NCBI GenBank assembly: GCA_024710565.1 | Contig: JANJUN010000048.1 | Coordinates: forward strand, 1-33,636 | DNA: 33,636 nucleotides | Reading direction: 5' to 3' | Source: Candidatus Altimarinota bacterium | GTDB taxonomy: Bacteria > Patescibacteriota > Gracilibacteria > BD1-5 > UBA6164 | Shown here: piece by piece, positions 8,975 to 20,430 of the stretch | How positions within the stretch are numbered: position 1 is the stretch's first letter | Layout: every line of letters starts with the position of its first letter | Notes under the pieces: model-generated | Databases searched by the model: none | Seen by the model: only the letters and a program-made list of their open reading frames with translations | Told to the model about the DNA's origin: nothing | Position numbers and translations under genes: made by a program

Positions 8975-10303
8975 ATGAAAAAATCCCTCTTTATTTTCCG
9001 TCAAGATCTCAGAGTCTATGACAATAGATGACTTATAAAAGCGATAGAAGAAAGTGATGAAATATTGCCTATTTTTATTTTGGATAAAAATATTATCTGA
9101 GACTTTTGAGGAACTCAAGATAAAAAGTTTTGATTTTTGAGAGAAATGCTGGAGAAACTTTCAGAAGATATTGAAAAATTATCTCAACAGAAACTGAGAG
9201 TTTTTTATGATTTTCCAGAAAAAATCATTCCGTTTCTTGTAGAAAAATACTCTATTGATACTGTATATGTCAATAAAAGTTATTCCCATTATGGAGCAAA
9301 AAAAAGAGATTTGTCACTGAGAGAAATATTGCACTCAATGGGGAAAGAATTTATACAAGTTCCTGATTATCTCTTAGTAGAACCAGAAGATATTGAGCAA
9401 AGAAAGGTATTTACTCCATACTTTAAACTTTGGCAAAAAAAAGATAAAGACACTCAAGAACTTTCTCCAAAAGCTTTTAAAGCTATCTCTACAGAGGAAA
9501 ATTTTGAACCAAAAGATTTTATAGCTCTTCCAGCACATCCATTTTTTACTTTTGAATTTGGACAAAAAAGATTTGCCTCTCTTCCAAACGAACATTATGA
9601 TGAACTCAGAAATGATCTTGATAGAGATGGAACTTCAAAACTTTCTGCGTATATTCGTTTTTGAATCTTTTCTATTCGCCAAATATACAACAAAAGCGCA
9701 CATATAGAAAGTTTTCTGAGTGAACTGGCTTGGAGAGAGTTTTGGCAACACATAGATTATTATTTTCCAGAATGTAAAGAAATAGAATTTCAAGCTACTA
9801 AAAGAAATATTTCCTGGGAAACAGATGAAAATAATATATATTTTCAAAAATTTATCGCTGGAGAAACTGGGTATCCGATAGTTGATGCTTGTATAAAACA
9901 ACTTCTTACTACCAATCGGATGCACGGAAGATGACGCATGATTACGGCTTCTTTTTTAACCAAAGATTTGCATATTGATTGGAGATTAGGAGAAAAGTTT
10001 TTTAAAAAACATTTGCTTGATTATGATGAAAATGTCAATTTTTGAAATTGGCAATGGTCTGCCTCTGTTTGAGCTGATCCAAAACCCATAAGAATTTTTA
10101 ATCCTATACTCCAATCGCAAAAATTTGATAAAGAAACTCTATTTATAAAAAAATACATCAAAGGATTAGAAAAATATGAAGTCTTTGAAATACACGATCC
10201 CATCACACATCATTTATCTGATTATTTTCCTATAATAGTTGATCATAATAGGGAACAAAAAATAGCAAAAGAAATGTATAAACAAAGTAAAGAAATACAA
10301 TAA
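8975..10303 (+). CDS. phrB: Deoxyribodipyrimidine photolyase (CPD photolyase class I-like)
   Basis: This 442-residue flavoprotein uses blue light to split pyrimidine dimers in DNA. The N-terminal alpha/beta antenna domain begins [17 protein letters not shown]. The FAD-binding helical domain contains [15 protein letters not shown], the ELAWREFW motif, [19 protein letters not shown] and [11 protein letters not shown], all hallmark stretches of photolyases and cryptochromes. The start ATG at 8975 gives the expected N terminus. It lies 64 bases after hsdR on the same strand with no clear promoter of its own, so it may be read through from the RM operon. It ends at a strong terminator that overlaps its stop codon. 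Confidence 0.93.
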
Positions 10304-10326
10304 AACCTCACTTTTAGTGAGGTTTT
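10302..10326. terminator. Bidirectional hairpin terminator between phrB and the BatD-like gene
   Basis: Arms AAAACCTCAC (10302-10311) and GTGAGGTTTT (10317-10326) are perfectly complementary with a 5-base loop. The phrB stop overlaps the left arm, and the convergent gene's stop (10314-10316) lies in the loop. A and T runs on both sides allow use in both directions. Confidence 0.85.
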
Positions 10327-11138
10327 ATTATTTGCTGTAATTTTTCTAAAAGCAGTTCTTTTTGCGATTTATCAGGAGAATATTTTACTTTTTGTAGTAA
10401 TTCTATAATGCTATGTATTTCAGGATACTCTTTTTTATCTATTTCACTAGCAATTTCAGAAAGAGTTTTATAATAAAAATCTTTTCCATAAAATGTTTCT
10501 TCTAAATATTTGATAAAAATATCATACATTTTTGCTTCAAAACTACTATCATCTTGAAGTGGAAAAATAATTTCTTTTTTAGGAGTATTAGGTATTTTTT
10601 GAGCAAAAATCTTTTTATTATTTTGGAATAAGCTATACCAATATCACAAAAGTCAAAGAAAAAAGAGAAAAAATATTATAATGATTGGATTTCATAAAAA
10701 AGTAAATAAAAACCCTTTGTTACTTTCGGGAAGGGATTCATTTTTTATCATATCTCCGGTTACTTGTATCTTTACCGCATTAGAAGAAACAGTTCCGCTC
10801 GAAGTTTGAAAAACAGCTGGTCAAAGTTGAAATTCTCAGGCAGAAAGAGGGGAGAGAGTAAAGAATATTTCATCTATAGTTTTATTTTCTTGCTTCATTT
10901 CACCATTTATAATAGTCATTTGACTCATACTAGAAGTTGATTTTGACTCAGATATTTTTTTAAAATTCTCAGATCATTTCAGTTCTACGAATTCTCAAAT
11001 ATTATCTAAAGTTACTACGACTAAAAAATTTTCTCACATTACTATTTGAGTTTTTTCCACTTCTAAAACAGCATTTTGCGCAAAAATATTCCCAAATAAT
11101 AAAAAAAATATTATTATAAAAACACTTATTTTTTTCAT
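10314..11138 (-). CDS. BatD-like exported membrane protein
   Basis: This 274-residue protein is translated from ATG at 11138. It starts with a signal peptide (MKKISVFIIIFFLLFGNIFA, likely cut before QN), followed by a beta-sandwich domain of the BatD type (VLEVEKTQIVMGENFLVVVTLDN ... LSAGEFQLGPAVF ... NAVKIQV) at about residues 21-135. One transmembrane segment lies near 150-170 (FTFLWNPIIIIFFLFFLGLW), with a helical cytoplasmic tail after it. BatD proteins belong to the Bat aerotolerance/envelope system with MoxR ATPases and VWA proteins, none of which are in the window. Many glycines are TGA-coded. The family call rests on overall pattern and is moderate. Confidence 0.7.
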
Positions 11139-11166
11139 ATATTTCTTTTAAAAAATAAATTCATAT

Positions 11167-11200
11167 TTGTAATATTATAAAGAAACTCATAATATTACAA
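11167..11200. promoter_or_regulatory. 12-bp inverted repeat in divergent promoter region, possible operator
   Basis: TTGTAATATTAT (11167-11178) and ATAATATTACAA (11189-11200) are exact inverted repeats 10 bases apart, between the divergent BatD-like and 11285 genes. The arms contain TATAAT-like hexamers on the minus strand, so it may combine promoter elements with a binding site. The spacing from centre to centre is about two helical turns. Confidence 0.45.
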
Positions 11201-11284
11201 GAAAAATTTTTGTCACTTTTTTTAGAACACTCAGTTATAGACTATGCAATCACGCAAATATTTTATACGTTAATTTTAAAAAAT

Positions 11285-12202
11285 ATGAAAAAGATAATCG
11301 CTTTTACTCTTGCATCAAGTGCTTTACTTGCAAGTAATACATTCGCTGACGCAAATGTAAAAATTATGCCTATTTCAGCTCCTGTAACTATTCAAGAAGT
11401 TTCAACTGAGCTTACCGAAACTCTTTTACAAAAATATGATGTTATTATCAGAAATAATACTATAACTTCTGATAATGAATATAACACTACTCATTACTAT
11501 ACAAAAAAAATTACTACTTCTGATATTGTGATTCCAGATGAGATAAAACAAAAAGCTACCAAAATTTATTTTCTTGTAGAAGAGGGAAATCCTATGTATT
11601 ATGCAAAAGCAGTAAGTATGGAAGCTGATACAGCTATAGATACTGTTGAAAAAGAATATAATTATAAAATAGTAAAATTTACTCCAGGAAAAACAGAATA
11701 TACTTTTAATACAGCAGATTTAGTAAAAGATTTTTCTAAAAATGAATATAAAAATATAACCATTTCATTAATCGCTGAATTTTCAGAAACTGAAAAACTT
11801 CCTCTAGCTAATCCAACCTACATAAATATAGAAAATAAAGAAAGTATTTTACAAACTTTAAAATCTAAAAAAGATGAGGATCAAAGCTATTTTTGATACT
11901 ATGATAGTGCCAGTTTAGAAGCCTACTTGGAAAAATGAGCAGAAAAAATATCGAGAGATGAATATAAAAAACTTCTCCAAAAAGCAGAAACAAAACTAAA
12001 ATCTCTTATCGGAAAAAATTCACAAGAAAAAAAGAAAATCTTAGAATCCATTACAAAAGAGTCTGATTTTGAATGAAAAGTGGACGCATATGCTTTAAAT
12101 GCAGAAACAAATAGCTTATTAACCAATGTAGCTACCGCAACAAAACTTCAACTCCAAAAACTTAGATCATACGATTTAATAGATTCTATTTTCAATAAAT
12201 AA
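11285..12202 (+). CDS. Secreted or periplasmic protein of unknown function
   Basis: This is a 305-residue protein. The ATG at 11285 is preferred over an upstream in-frame one because it gives a clean signal peptide (MKKIIAFTLASSALLASNTFA, then DA). The mature part has a beta-rich N-terminal half (KIMPISAPVTIQEVS ... YKIVKFTPGKTEYTF ... NITISLIAEFSE) and, from about residue 200, a helical, Lys- and Glu-rich half (YLEKGAEKISRDEYKKLLQK, KTKLKSLIGKNSQEKKKI). No family is recognised. It is divergent from the BatD-like gene and followed by a strong terminator, so it is monocistronic. Confidence 0.8.
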
Positions 12203-12222
12203 TATCTTAAAAAAGGAGTATG

Positions 12223-12264
12223 AACAATAAAAAACAAAATCTTTTGATTTTGTTTTTTATTGTT
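12223..12264. terminator. Bidirectional 19-bp hairpin terminator
   Basis: Perfect arms at 12223-12241 and 12246-12264 surround a TTTT loop. It ends the plus-strand 11285 gene, and its right arm contains the stop codon (12257-12259) of the convergent minus-strand gene. Confidence 0.88.
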
Positions 12265-12676
12265 CTGTAATTTCTTCGATTGCTTTTATGAGGAGAGGGA
12301 GCGTTTTTTTACATATTTCTTCTCTTTGAAGGAGATGGAGTTTTCCTACGAGATAAAATTTTGGTTTTCTGGAAACTTCATTTACGGTAATTTCAACTCT
12401 AATATTTCCATATTTTTCATCAACTGCATTATAATCAACAACTATCGTTATCATTTTTTCAATAAATAATTTTTGATCATTCACTTTAATTTTTATGGTT
12501 TTATTTCCGATATCAACATAATCCAGATCAAACAATGTTTCAAGATTTTTATCTAAAAAATCTCATAAAATTTCTATAGTTTTATCTAATTCTTCTTCAA
12601 AATTTCCATTAAATTTTACGGTTGATTTTATCTGAGTTTTGGGAAGTGAATTTTTTAAATAATCTTTTGATCTCAT
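12257..12676 (-). CDS. Small conserved-looking cytoplasmic protein, unknown
   Basis: This 139-residue protein is translated from ATG at 12676 (MRSKDYLKNSLPKTQIK). It has no signal or membrane segment. Alternating beta strands and a C-terminal amphipathic helix (KKTLPLLIKAIEEITEQ) are apparent. Two internal glycines (in EILGDFLDK) depend on UGA as Gly. It lies downstream of the tRNA terminator and is transcribed away from it. The stop codon is embedded in the shared terminator. I do not recognise the family. Confidence 0.72.
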
Positions 12677-12691
12677 ATAATAGTATTTATA

Positions 12692-12720
12692 AAAAAACAG
12701 TTCTTTTTTATTTAAGAACT
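12692..12720 (-). terminator. Terminator of the tRNA gene
   Basis: On the minus strand AGTTCTT and AAGAACT (12714-12720 and 12699-12705) form a 7-bp stem with an 8-base loop, followed by a run of T (forward A at 12692-12698). It sits 19 bases past the tRNA CCA end. Confidence 0.7.
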
Positions 12721-12738
12721 ATTTATTGGAAGTATATT

Positions 12739-12815
12739 TGGCAAGGAGTGTAGGAATTGAACCTACGTCTCTTGGCTTCGGAAACCAAGCACTCTTCGAA
12801 TTAAGCTAACTCCTT
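12739..12815 (-). tRNA. tRNA-Arg, anticodon CCG (probable)
   Basis: This 77-base cloverleaf has a 7-bp acceptor (AAGGAGT/ACTCCTT), a TPsiC arm GTAGG-TTCAATT-CCTAC, a 5-base variable loop, discriminator G and an encoded CCA. The anticodon stem TTGGT/GCCAA with loop TTCCGAA gives anticodon CCG, reading CGG. The D arm (GCTTAATTCGAAGAGT) pairs poorly, lacks a clear GG, and leaves an extra base before the anticodon stem. It is not the UCA-anticodon Gly tRNA expected to decode UGA. Confidence 0.75.
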
Positions 12816-12857
12816 AAAAAAGTAAGCTTATTATATAAAGTATTTTTAAAAATCAAA

Positions 12858-14891
12858 TTATTTAGAATGAAACTCAAAAATCATATCAATATTATAAGAA
12901 GACGGATCTTTTTTATATTGATGAATTCTTTGAATAAAAATTTTTGAAACTTCATCCTGGTAAATAGAGTAATTTTTTTCAAATATTTTGAGTGCTACAT
13001 CAAATTTCTTTTGATAATAAAAATTGAGTGCTTTTTGGTGCTGAGAAAAAAAATGATCTCAGAGATTTTTTTCTGTATGAAAAAGTTCGTAAATTTTTAT
13101 TCCTTTTTCTTTTCCTTTTACTTTTATATTATCTAATTCTCGTATTTTAAAATCGTTTTTTACTTGCAAATAAGTATTTTCAGAGAGGATGATTTTTGTC
13201 GCATAGTATTTATTTATTCACTCGAGTCGAGACGCAAGATTTACATCATCTCACAGTATCGTATAATCTGAAAAGTTTTCATCTCCAATACTTCCAATTA
13301 TCACTTCTCAGGAGTTTATACCAATACGAATATTTATTTTTTTAGATAAAAAAACATTTATTTTTTTGAGTGATTTTTGTAATTCTATAGCTGTTTTACA
13401 TGCTAAAAAGGCATGATTTGAAGCATGATCTTCATCCCAAAATACCATAATACTATCTCAAATATATTTATCAATCGTTCCATTATTTTTTAAAATAATA
13501 TCATTGAAGGTTGAAAAAATCTTATTAGTAGTTTTTAGAAGTTCTTTTGGAGGAATTTTTTCTGACATATCCGTAAATCATTCGATGTCTAAAAATAATA
13601 TACTCACCATTTTTTGAGTAGAGGTGTTTTGTTCATTATTTAAAATATTTTCTACTATTTTCTTGTCCATGTAACGAGAAAATGCGGATTTTATTTTTTG
13701 TTTTTCTCTATATATTTTATAAATTTTCAATCAAAATACGATAAAATAACAAATCAAAAGAGTGAAAATTATATTTTTCAAATCAAAATAAATATCTTTT
13801 TTAAAAAGTTCAAATACAAAGATAAAACTCGCAAATAAATATACTATCGATTGCACGATAATAAAAGATACTTTTTTCGTATAAAAAAGAATAAAAAAGA
13901 GAAATGTGTAAATACATAACAAAAACACTATTTGTACATGGGGTGAAACAGAAAGTATTCAACGATTTTGAATAATTGATTGAACCTCATTGGCAATTAT
14001 TTCTACCCCAGGAGAGAGAGCATCTTTTGATACAGGCGTTTTATACGTATCTCAAAGACTTTCATGATATTCTCAAATAAGCACGATTTTATCTTTTAGA
14101 TCAATCTTATTTCAATTATAATCGTAAAATAAATCGTTATACGCATTATGAAAAGAAATAGCGGTGTAGTTTTGATACGGACGAGAAAAATAATTTATAT
14201 AATATTTTTCAGGAAGAGATATATTCCCTCACATATATTTTTCTGCTATAACAAGAGGAAAAGAATCAGAATTATTTATGTTTTGTTCTCTATATCTAAT
14301 AACTCCATCACTTCAAGGAGATATGTTTACATATCAGAGAGCTGCATTTTTTGCGATACTATCGAGTGGAAAAATATCGTACTCTGGTAATAATATTCAT
14401 TGTGTATCGGTTTTATACGAGTAGGGAAGAACAACATTTCCAGTCTTTTTTATGGATTCTCAAAAATAATTATCAATGGGAGAAATATAGTTTTGGTCAT
14501 AAATTTTATCTTGGTATACTCTATACATCATATCAATATTTCCAGTGGAGAAAAGAGTTATGTCTTGAAATGTATCCCAATCAAAATTATCAGGAATACT
14601 TTTATGAGAAAAAAAATAATCAAAAGCAATCACTTTGGGTTTTTGCGCTGAAATATTTTCTAAAAGTCCCGCGTATATTCCTCTGGTCCAATTTCACATA
14701 TCTCAAAAATATCAAATCGTTTTTGTATCCACTCAAATAATAACTATATCCTCAGATACCGTTTGGTTTTTAAGATTGAAAACTATGAGATTATCATAAA
14801 AGTAGTTTGATAGCTTTTCAAATCAATGAAAAAAAGTGATAAGAAAAATAAAGACACATCATAAAATATAAAATTTTATATATTGTTTCAT
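12858..14891 (-). CDS. CHASE2-domain class III adenylate cyclase
   Basis: This is a 677-residue membrane receptor that would make cAMP from ATP in response to an extracellular signal. An N-terminal membrane segment (YIKFYILGCVFIFLITFF) is followed by an extracytoplasmic CHASE2 domain (about 30-310: VIIGVDTKTIGYFGDMG, KVIAFDYFF, DGVIRYREQ, LIGEYHESLGD). Two or three transmembrane segments follow (about 320-400), then the cyclase domain. Catalytic metal ligands are Asp435 (FLDIEGFTD) and Asp479 (KYIGDSIM). The ATP-selecting Lys475 and Asp542 (FSDYTILGD) favour adenylate over guanylate cyclase. A C-terminal helical tail with possible TPR-like repeats follows. It starts 6 bases after a 48-codon gene. 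No cAMP effector is in the window. Confidence 0.9.
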
Positions 14892-14897
14892 ATGTGA

Positions 14898-15044
14898 TTA
14901 TTTAATTTTTACAGAAGAATCTTTTGCGGTACATATAGTTTTTCCAGTAGATTTTTCTTTGGTTTTATCAACTTTTTCATTATTTTCTTCTGCTTTTTTG
15001 TACTCATCAATGAGTTCTTGATTTTTTCTAGGAATTCTTACCAT
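14898..15044 (-). CDS. Tiny Lys/Glu-rich protein upstream of the cyclase
   Basis: This 48-codon frame (MVRIPRKNQELIDEYKKAEE...) is fully open under either code. It is very rich in Lys and Glu, helical at first, and ends with a short Cys-containing tail (TICTAKDSSVKIK). Its stop is 6 bases from the cyclase start, which suggests translational coupling. A TATAAT box on the minus strand (forward 15077-15082) lies 33 bases upstream. It could be a small regulator or simply a leader gene. Confidence 0.55.
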   Translation of the reverse strand: MVRIPRKNQELIDEYKKAEENNEKVDKTKEKSTGKTICTAKDSSVKIK

Positions 15045-15121
15045 ATATTGAAAAATTATTAAATAAAATAATCTTCATTATAGCGGAAATAATTGGATTA
15101 CAAATTTTTTTATACGATTTT

Positions 15122-15151
15122 TTGGACTTTTTTAAAAAAGTGTATTATAAT
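15122..15151 (+). promoter_or_regulatory. Promoter of the 15204 small gene
   Basis: TTGGAC at 15122-15127 and TATAAT at 15146-15151 are spaced 18 bases apart. Transcription would begin near 15158, about 46 bases before the ATG, one of the longer leaders here. Confidence 0.55.
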
Positions 15152-15203
15152 AACTTTACAACTTTTTAATTATTTTTTCATATTTATTCCTAACACTTAT
15201 AAA

Positions 15204-15353
15204 ATGTGAAAAAATAAAATAATTATAGAGCCATGAGTAAGGCAGAGAATATTATATTCAGAGATTTTATCATCTGATGAGAAAGATAATTTTCTAAAGT
15301 TCATAGCATACTTTACAACGGAAGAAAAAGAAGAACTTTTACTCATGATTTAA
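15204..15353 (+). CDS. Small acidic protein upstream of ftsH, unknown
   Basis: This 49-residue protein contains two TGA glycines (codon 2 and in EPGVRQR). The sequence has a short N-terminal basic/hydrophobic part (KNKIIIEPG) and an amphipathic helix-rich rest (EILSSDEKDNFLKFIAYF, TTEEKEELLLMI). It has its own promoter and terminator, so it is expressed independently of ftsH. No family is recognised. Confidence 0.6.
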
Positions 15354-15360
15354 TTACATT

Positions 15361-15388
15361 AAAAAGGAAGACTTTTCTTCCTTTTTTT
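15361..15388 (+). terminator. Rho-independent terminator
   Basis: AAAAAGGAAGA (15361-15371) and TCTTCCTTTTT (15376-15386) pair perfectly with a 4-base loop, running into more T. It separates the small gene from ftsH. Confidence 0.88.
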
Positions 15389-15401
15389 GTGGAAAATAAA
15401 C

Positions 15402-15429
15402 TTGCAAATTCAAGTTCTATCATTAAAAT
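15402..15429 (+). promoter_or_regulatory. Probable ftsH promoter
   Basis: TTGCAA (15402-15407) and TAAAAT (15424-15429) are spaced 16 bases apart in the short gap between the terminator and the ftsH ATG at 15465. The match is moderate. Confidence 0.4.
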
Positions 15430-15464
15430 CACCAAGCGTATTTTAATTATTTTAAAGAAAACAA

Positions 15465-17368
<1,904 letters not shown>

Positions 17369-17372
<4 letters not shown>

Positions 17373-17404
17373 TAAAAAAGAACCTTTTGGTTCTTTTTTA
17401 TTAT
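17369..17404. terminator. Bidirectional terminator shared by ftsH and the GH114-like gene
   Basis: Perfect 16-bp arms at 17369-17384 and 17389-17404 surround loop TTTT, with core AAGAACC/GGTTCTT. The stops of both convergent genes (17370-17372 and 17401-17403) are within the stem. Confidence 0.9.
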
Positions 17405-18207
17405 TTAAATTGAGTAAGAGTTGTTCATTGTTTATAAGCAAATATTTTTGTAAGATTGTAATCACTAAATACTACTTGAAAGTTATAATTACTCGCTAAA
17501 GATACTACTTTTTGTCCCCATTTTTTAAGAGTTGTATTTTGGTATGGATTTCCATAACTCAGAGCATATACAGGTTTTCATTTTGAAGTATAAAGATCTT
17601 TGTATTCTTGAGCTAAATTTTTATACCATAATCCATCTGATGAATTTTCAAGAGTTCCATAATCCCAAAAATTCTCAAACATAGCACCATCAACATATTC
17701 GACAATAGCTTCTTTTATATTATGAGGATTATTCGGAATAATAACAGCGCTTGACCAATTATTTCTGAGTTTTTTTACGATTTCTATTCATCCAGCTTCT
17801 TGTTCATCATTCCAAATAGTGTCTAAAAACATTCCATGACATCCCATTTGCTTGAGCTCATTTGATTTTGTAAGTAAGTAATTTTGCCAATTTAAGTCTG
17901 ACATATTCATAATAATACTATTCCACTCTGTATTCACTCAAATTTTAGCTTGAGAAAGTCAAAGAGATTCTAACTCTTCTTGAGTTCCATCAAATTCTCA
18001 AACCGTTAAATAACATACTTTTTTTCCAGTATAGTTTTTATACAACTGAAAATTATAGGGTTGAATAATCATCATGTCAAATTTGGAAAAAGTTTTGGTG
18101 GCATAACTTTGAGTAGTACCATAATATATTCCATAATCTGCAAAGCTAAGTATTGGACATAAAAAAGCGATAAGAAGTCATAGTGCGAGTATTTTTGTTT
18201 TTTTCAT
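17401..18207 (-). CDS. Secreted glycoside-hydrolase-like protein (GH114/TM1410 family)
   Basis: This 268-residue protein has a signal peptide (MKKTKILALGLLIAFLCPIL, then SFA). The mature protein follows the TIM-barrel pattern of GH114/TM1410-like endo-alpha-1,4-polygalactosaminidase relatives: FDMMIIQPYN at the first strand, CYLTVGEFDG, GCHGMFLDTIW with the acidic residue, AVIIPNNPHN, VDGAMFENFWDY, and PVYALSYGN. It probably acts on an extracellular or surface polysaccharide; the substrate is not shown by the sequence. It has an excellent promoter (18238-18266), so it is transcribed alone, divergent from the DedA gene. Confidence 0.78.
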
Positions 18208-18237
18208 ATAAAATCTTTTAATGAATAAAGTGGAAAA

Positions 18238-18266
18238 ATTATATTTCATTCGCTATTAAAAGTCAA
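18238..18266 (-). promoter_or_regulatory. Strong promoter of the GH114-like gene
   Basis: Read on the minus strand, TTGACT (18266-18261) and TATAAT (18243-18238) are spaced exactly 17 bases apart, the best consensus match in the window. It implies a high expression level and a leader of about 24 bases. Confidence 0.7.
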
Positions 18267-18288
18267 AAAATAAAAAATATTTTATAAA

Positions 18289-18316
18289 TTAGACTTTTAT
18301 TAAAAATTTATATAAT
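18289..18316 (+). promoter_or_regulatory. Probable promoter of the DedA-like gene
   Basis: TTAGAC (18289-18294) and TATAAT (18311-18316) are spaced 16 bases apart. The start codon at 18346 lies about 23 bases past the expected start site. It is back to back with the promoter at 18238-18266. Confidence 0.5.
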
Positions 18317-18345
18317 AAAAATACTTTAAAATTTAAAAATCAGAT

Positions 18346-18972
18346 ATGTTTTGAGAAATTGCATCATTTGTAGTAGAGAAAGTGTGAGATTGGGGGTATA
18401 CTGGAATTTTTATTATGATGACAGTTGAATCAAGTTTTATACCATTCCCATCAGAAGTAGCAATGATACCCGCATGATATTTATCGAGTTTAGGACAAAT
18501 GAATATTTATCTTGCTTTTTTAGCAGGAACTCTCTGAGCACTTTGCTGATCTGTGATTAACTATTTTTTATGAAAAAAACTTGGTGGCCCACTCATAAGA
18601 ACCCTCATTCATAAATATGGAAAATATATATTTCTCAGCGCTTCGCATTATGATCAAGCAGAAGTATTTTTTCAAAAACATGGAAGTATTACCACTTTTA
18701 ACGGTAGATTTATCCCAGCAGTAAGACAACTTATCAGTATTCCAGCTTGAGTATTTAAAATGAATTTTTTAAAATTTATTATTTTTACTGGAGTTTGAGC
18801 TTGAATTTGGAATACGATTTTACTTACCATTTGATATATTGCATGAGAAAATAAAGAACTTATTGCAGAGTATTCTCAGGAGGCAGTTATAGGAACTATT
18901 ATCTTAATTATTATTATTTCTATCATCTATTATTTCACCAATAAATATTTTTTAGATAAAAAAGGGAAGTAA
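18346..18972 (+). CDS. DedA family (SNARE-associated/VTT) membrane protein
   Basis: This 208-residue integral membrane protein belongs to the DedA/VTT superfamily, associated with lipid carrier flipping, membrane potential and envelope integrity. The family pattern is clear: ESSFIPFPSEVAMIPAGYL (re-entrant loop with conserved E and P), [41 protein letters not shown] (the F/GRF-P-R motif), and a C-terminal hydrophobic helix (IGTIILIIIISIIYYF). Glycines in SVINYFLG and SIPAG are TGA. It precedes murD on the same strand but has a terminator after it. Confidence 0.9.
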
Positions 18973-18980
18973 TCCCTTTT
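18960..18980 (+). terminator. Terminator of the DedA-like gene
   Basis: AAAAGGGA (18960-18967) and TCCCTTTT (18973-18980) pair around the loop AGTAA, which contains the stop codon. A T-rich tail follows. Confidence 0.75.
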
Positions 18981-18998
18981 ATTTTTTGTAAAAAAGAG

Positions 18999-19004
18999 TA
19001 TAAT
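18999..19004 (+). promoter_or_regulatory. Likely -10 box of murD
   Basis: A perfect TATAAT sits 44 bases before the murD ATG and just after the preceding terminator. No good -35 is present at the usual distance, so the assignment is tentative. Confidence 0.4.
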
Positions 19005-19048
19005 GGCAACACATATTATTATTCCTATAAAATTAATTATAAAAATAC

Positions 19049-20377
19049 ATGAAAATTAATTTAATTCACAAAAATATCGCTATATTATGATTTTGAAAAG
19101 AAGGTGCTTCTACTTTGAGATTTTTACAAAAAAATGGTATTTTGGATGGAAGTATTACTATATTAGATAAAAATATTAACTTACAGGTTGAAAATTTCAA
19201 CTGACAAATTATTGCTTGAAAAAACTATCTGGAGCAATTAGATAGATATGACTATATTTTTAAATCTCCTTGAGTAAGTCCGTATACAAATGGTTTATTA
19301 CCATATAAAGAAAAAATCTTAACACAAACAAAATTATTTTATGAATTTTATGCCGGAAAGATCATTTCTATTACGCAAACAAAATGAAAATCAACGACAA
19401 CAACACTCATTTATGAACTTTTAAAAAATGCATGACATAATGTAAAAATAGTTGGGAATATTGGAAAACCTGTTTTTGATGAAATCGATATAATGCATGA
19501 TAATTATGATTTTGTTGTGTATGAACTTTCAAGTTATATGTTAGAAGATTTAGAAAATCATCACAGTTATATTTCAGTTTTATGAAATATTTTTGAAGAT
19601 CATCTTGATTGGCATTTAAATTTTGAAAATTATTCAAATGCGAAAAAAAACGTACTCAAAAATGCAGAAAACATTTTAATTTGATATAATTTATATCCAA
19701 AAATTGAAAAAAACCTCTTAAATCGCAAATTTTTAACTTTTGGTTCAGAATGAGCTTATATAAGCCATGATAAAAATGAGTATTTTATAAACTCTGAAAA
19801 AACTTGAATTATCTTAGAACCAAAGATTCCATGAGATCATAATTTAGATAATTTTGCATGAGTTTTATGAGTTTGCCAAATTATTTGAATTCCATACGAA
19901 TTTTTTATTCAAACGATAAATAATTTTTCAGGACTAGAACATAGACTTCAAAATATATGAACTTTCGCTGGAATTAGTTTTATAGATGATGCAATATCAA
20001 CGACACCAGAAAGTACTATTGAAGCCATAAAAACATTTCAAAATGAATGAGAAACAATTTTTTTATGATGAACCGATAGATGATATCACTTTGAAAATTT
20101 AGTTAAAATAATTGAACAATCCAATATTAAAAATATAGTTTTATTTCCAGAAAGTTGAGAAAATATTAAAAAATGGCTTAAAATAGGGAAATATAATATA
20201 CTAGAAACCGATTCTATGCAAAAAGCGGTAGAGTTTGCATTCAAACACACTGCTAAGTGAAAAATTTGTTTACTCTCAACCGCAAGTCCGAGTTATAGTC
20301 TATGGAAAAACTTTGAAGTAAAATGAAATGAATTTAAAAATGAAATTTTAAATCAATATAAAAAATTTGAACAATAA
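19049..20377 (+). CDS. murD: UDP-N-acetylmuramoyl-alanine--D-glutamate ligase MurD
   Basis: This 442-residue Mur ligase adds D-Glu to UDP-MurNAc-L-Ala in peptidoglycan precursor synthesis. The N-terminal UMP-binding Rossmann domain begins NIAILGFGKEGAST. ATP-binding P-loop TKGKSTTT has Gly113 encoded by TGA, Lys114 and Ser115. The central domain has YDFVVYELSSYMLED, ISVLGNIFEDHLDWH and NAKKNVLKNA; the C-terminal domain has GLEHRLQNIG, FIDDAISTTPESTIEAI and LLSTASPSYSLWKNFE. These match MurD rather than MurC, E or F. Length is normal. It implies that the organism makes its own wall precursors. Confidence 0.93.
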
Positions 20378-20389
20378 TTTTTTACAAAT

Positions 20390-20415
20390 AAAAAGCTGAA
20401 TTTAATCAGCTTTTT
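20390..20415 (+). terminator. murD terminator
   Basis: AAAAAGCTGA (20390-20399) and TCAGCTTTTT (20406-20415) form a perfect 10-bp stem with a 6-base loop, 12 bases after the murD stop. Confidence 0.88.
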
Positions 20416-20430
20416 ATGATATCGGTTTTT

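Noticed and set aside
8911-9027. 38-codon frame starting directly after the hsdR stop (MNLKRGYKIS)
   Set aside because: It overlaps the well-supported start of the photolyase in another frame and shows no coding character of its own.
14148-14740. Several plus-strand frames of 80-129 codons opposite the CHASE2-cyclase gene
   Set aside because: They are antisense shadows with improbable composition (Ile, Tyr and Arg runs), while the minus strand encodes recognisable domains throughout.
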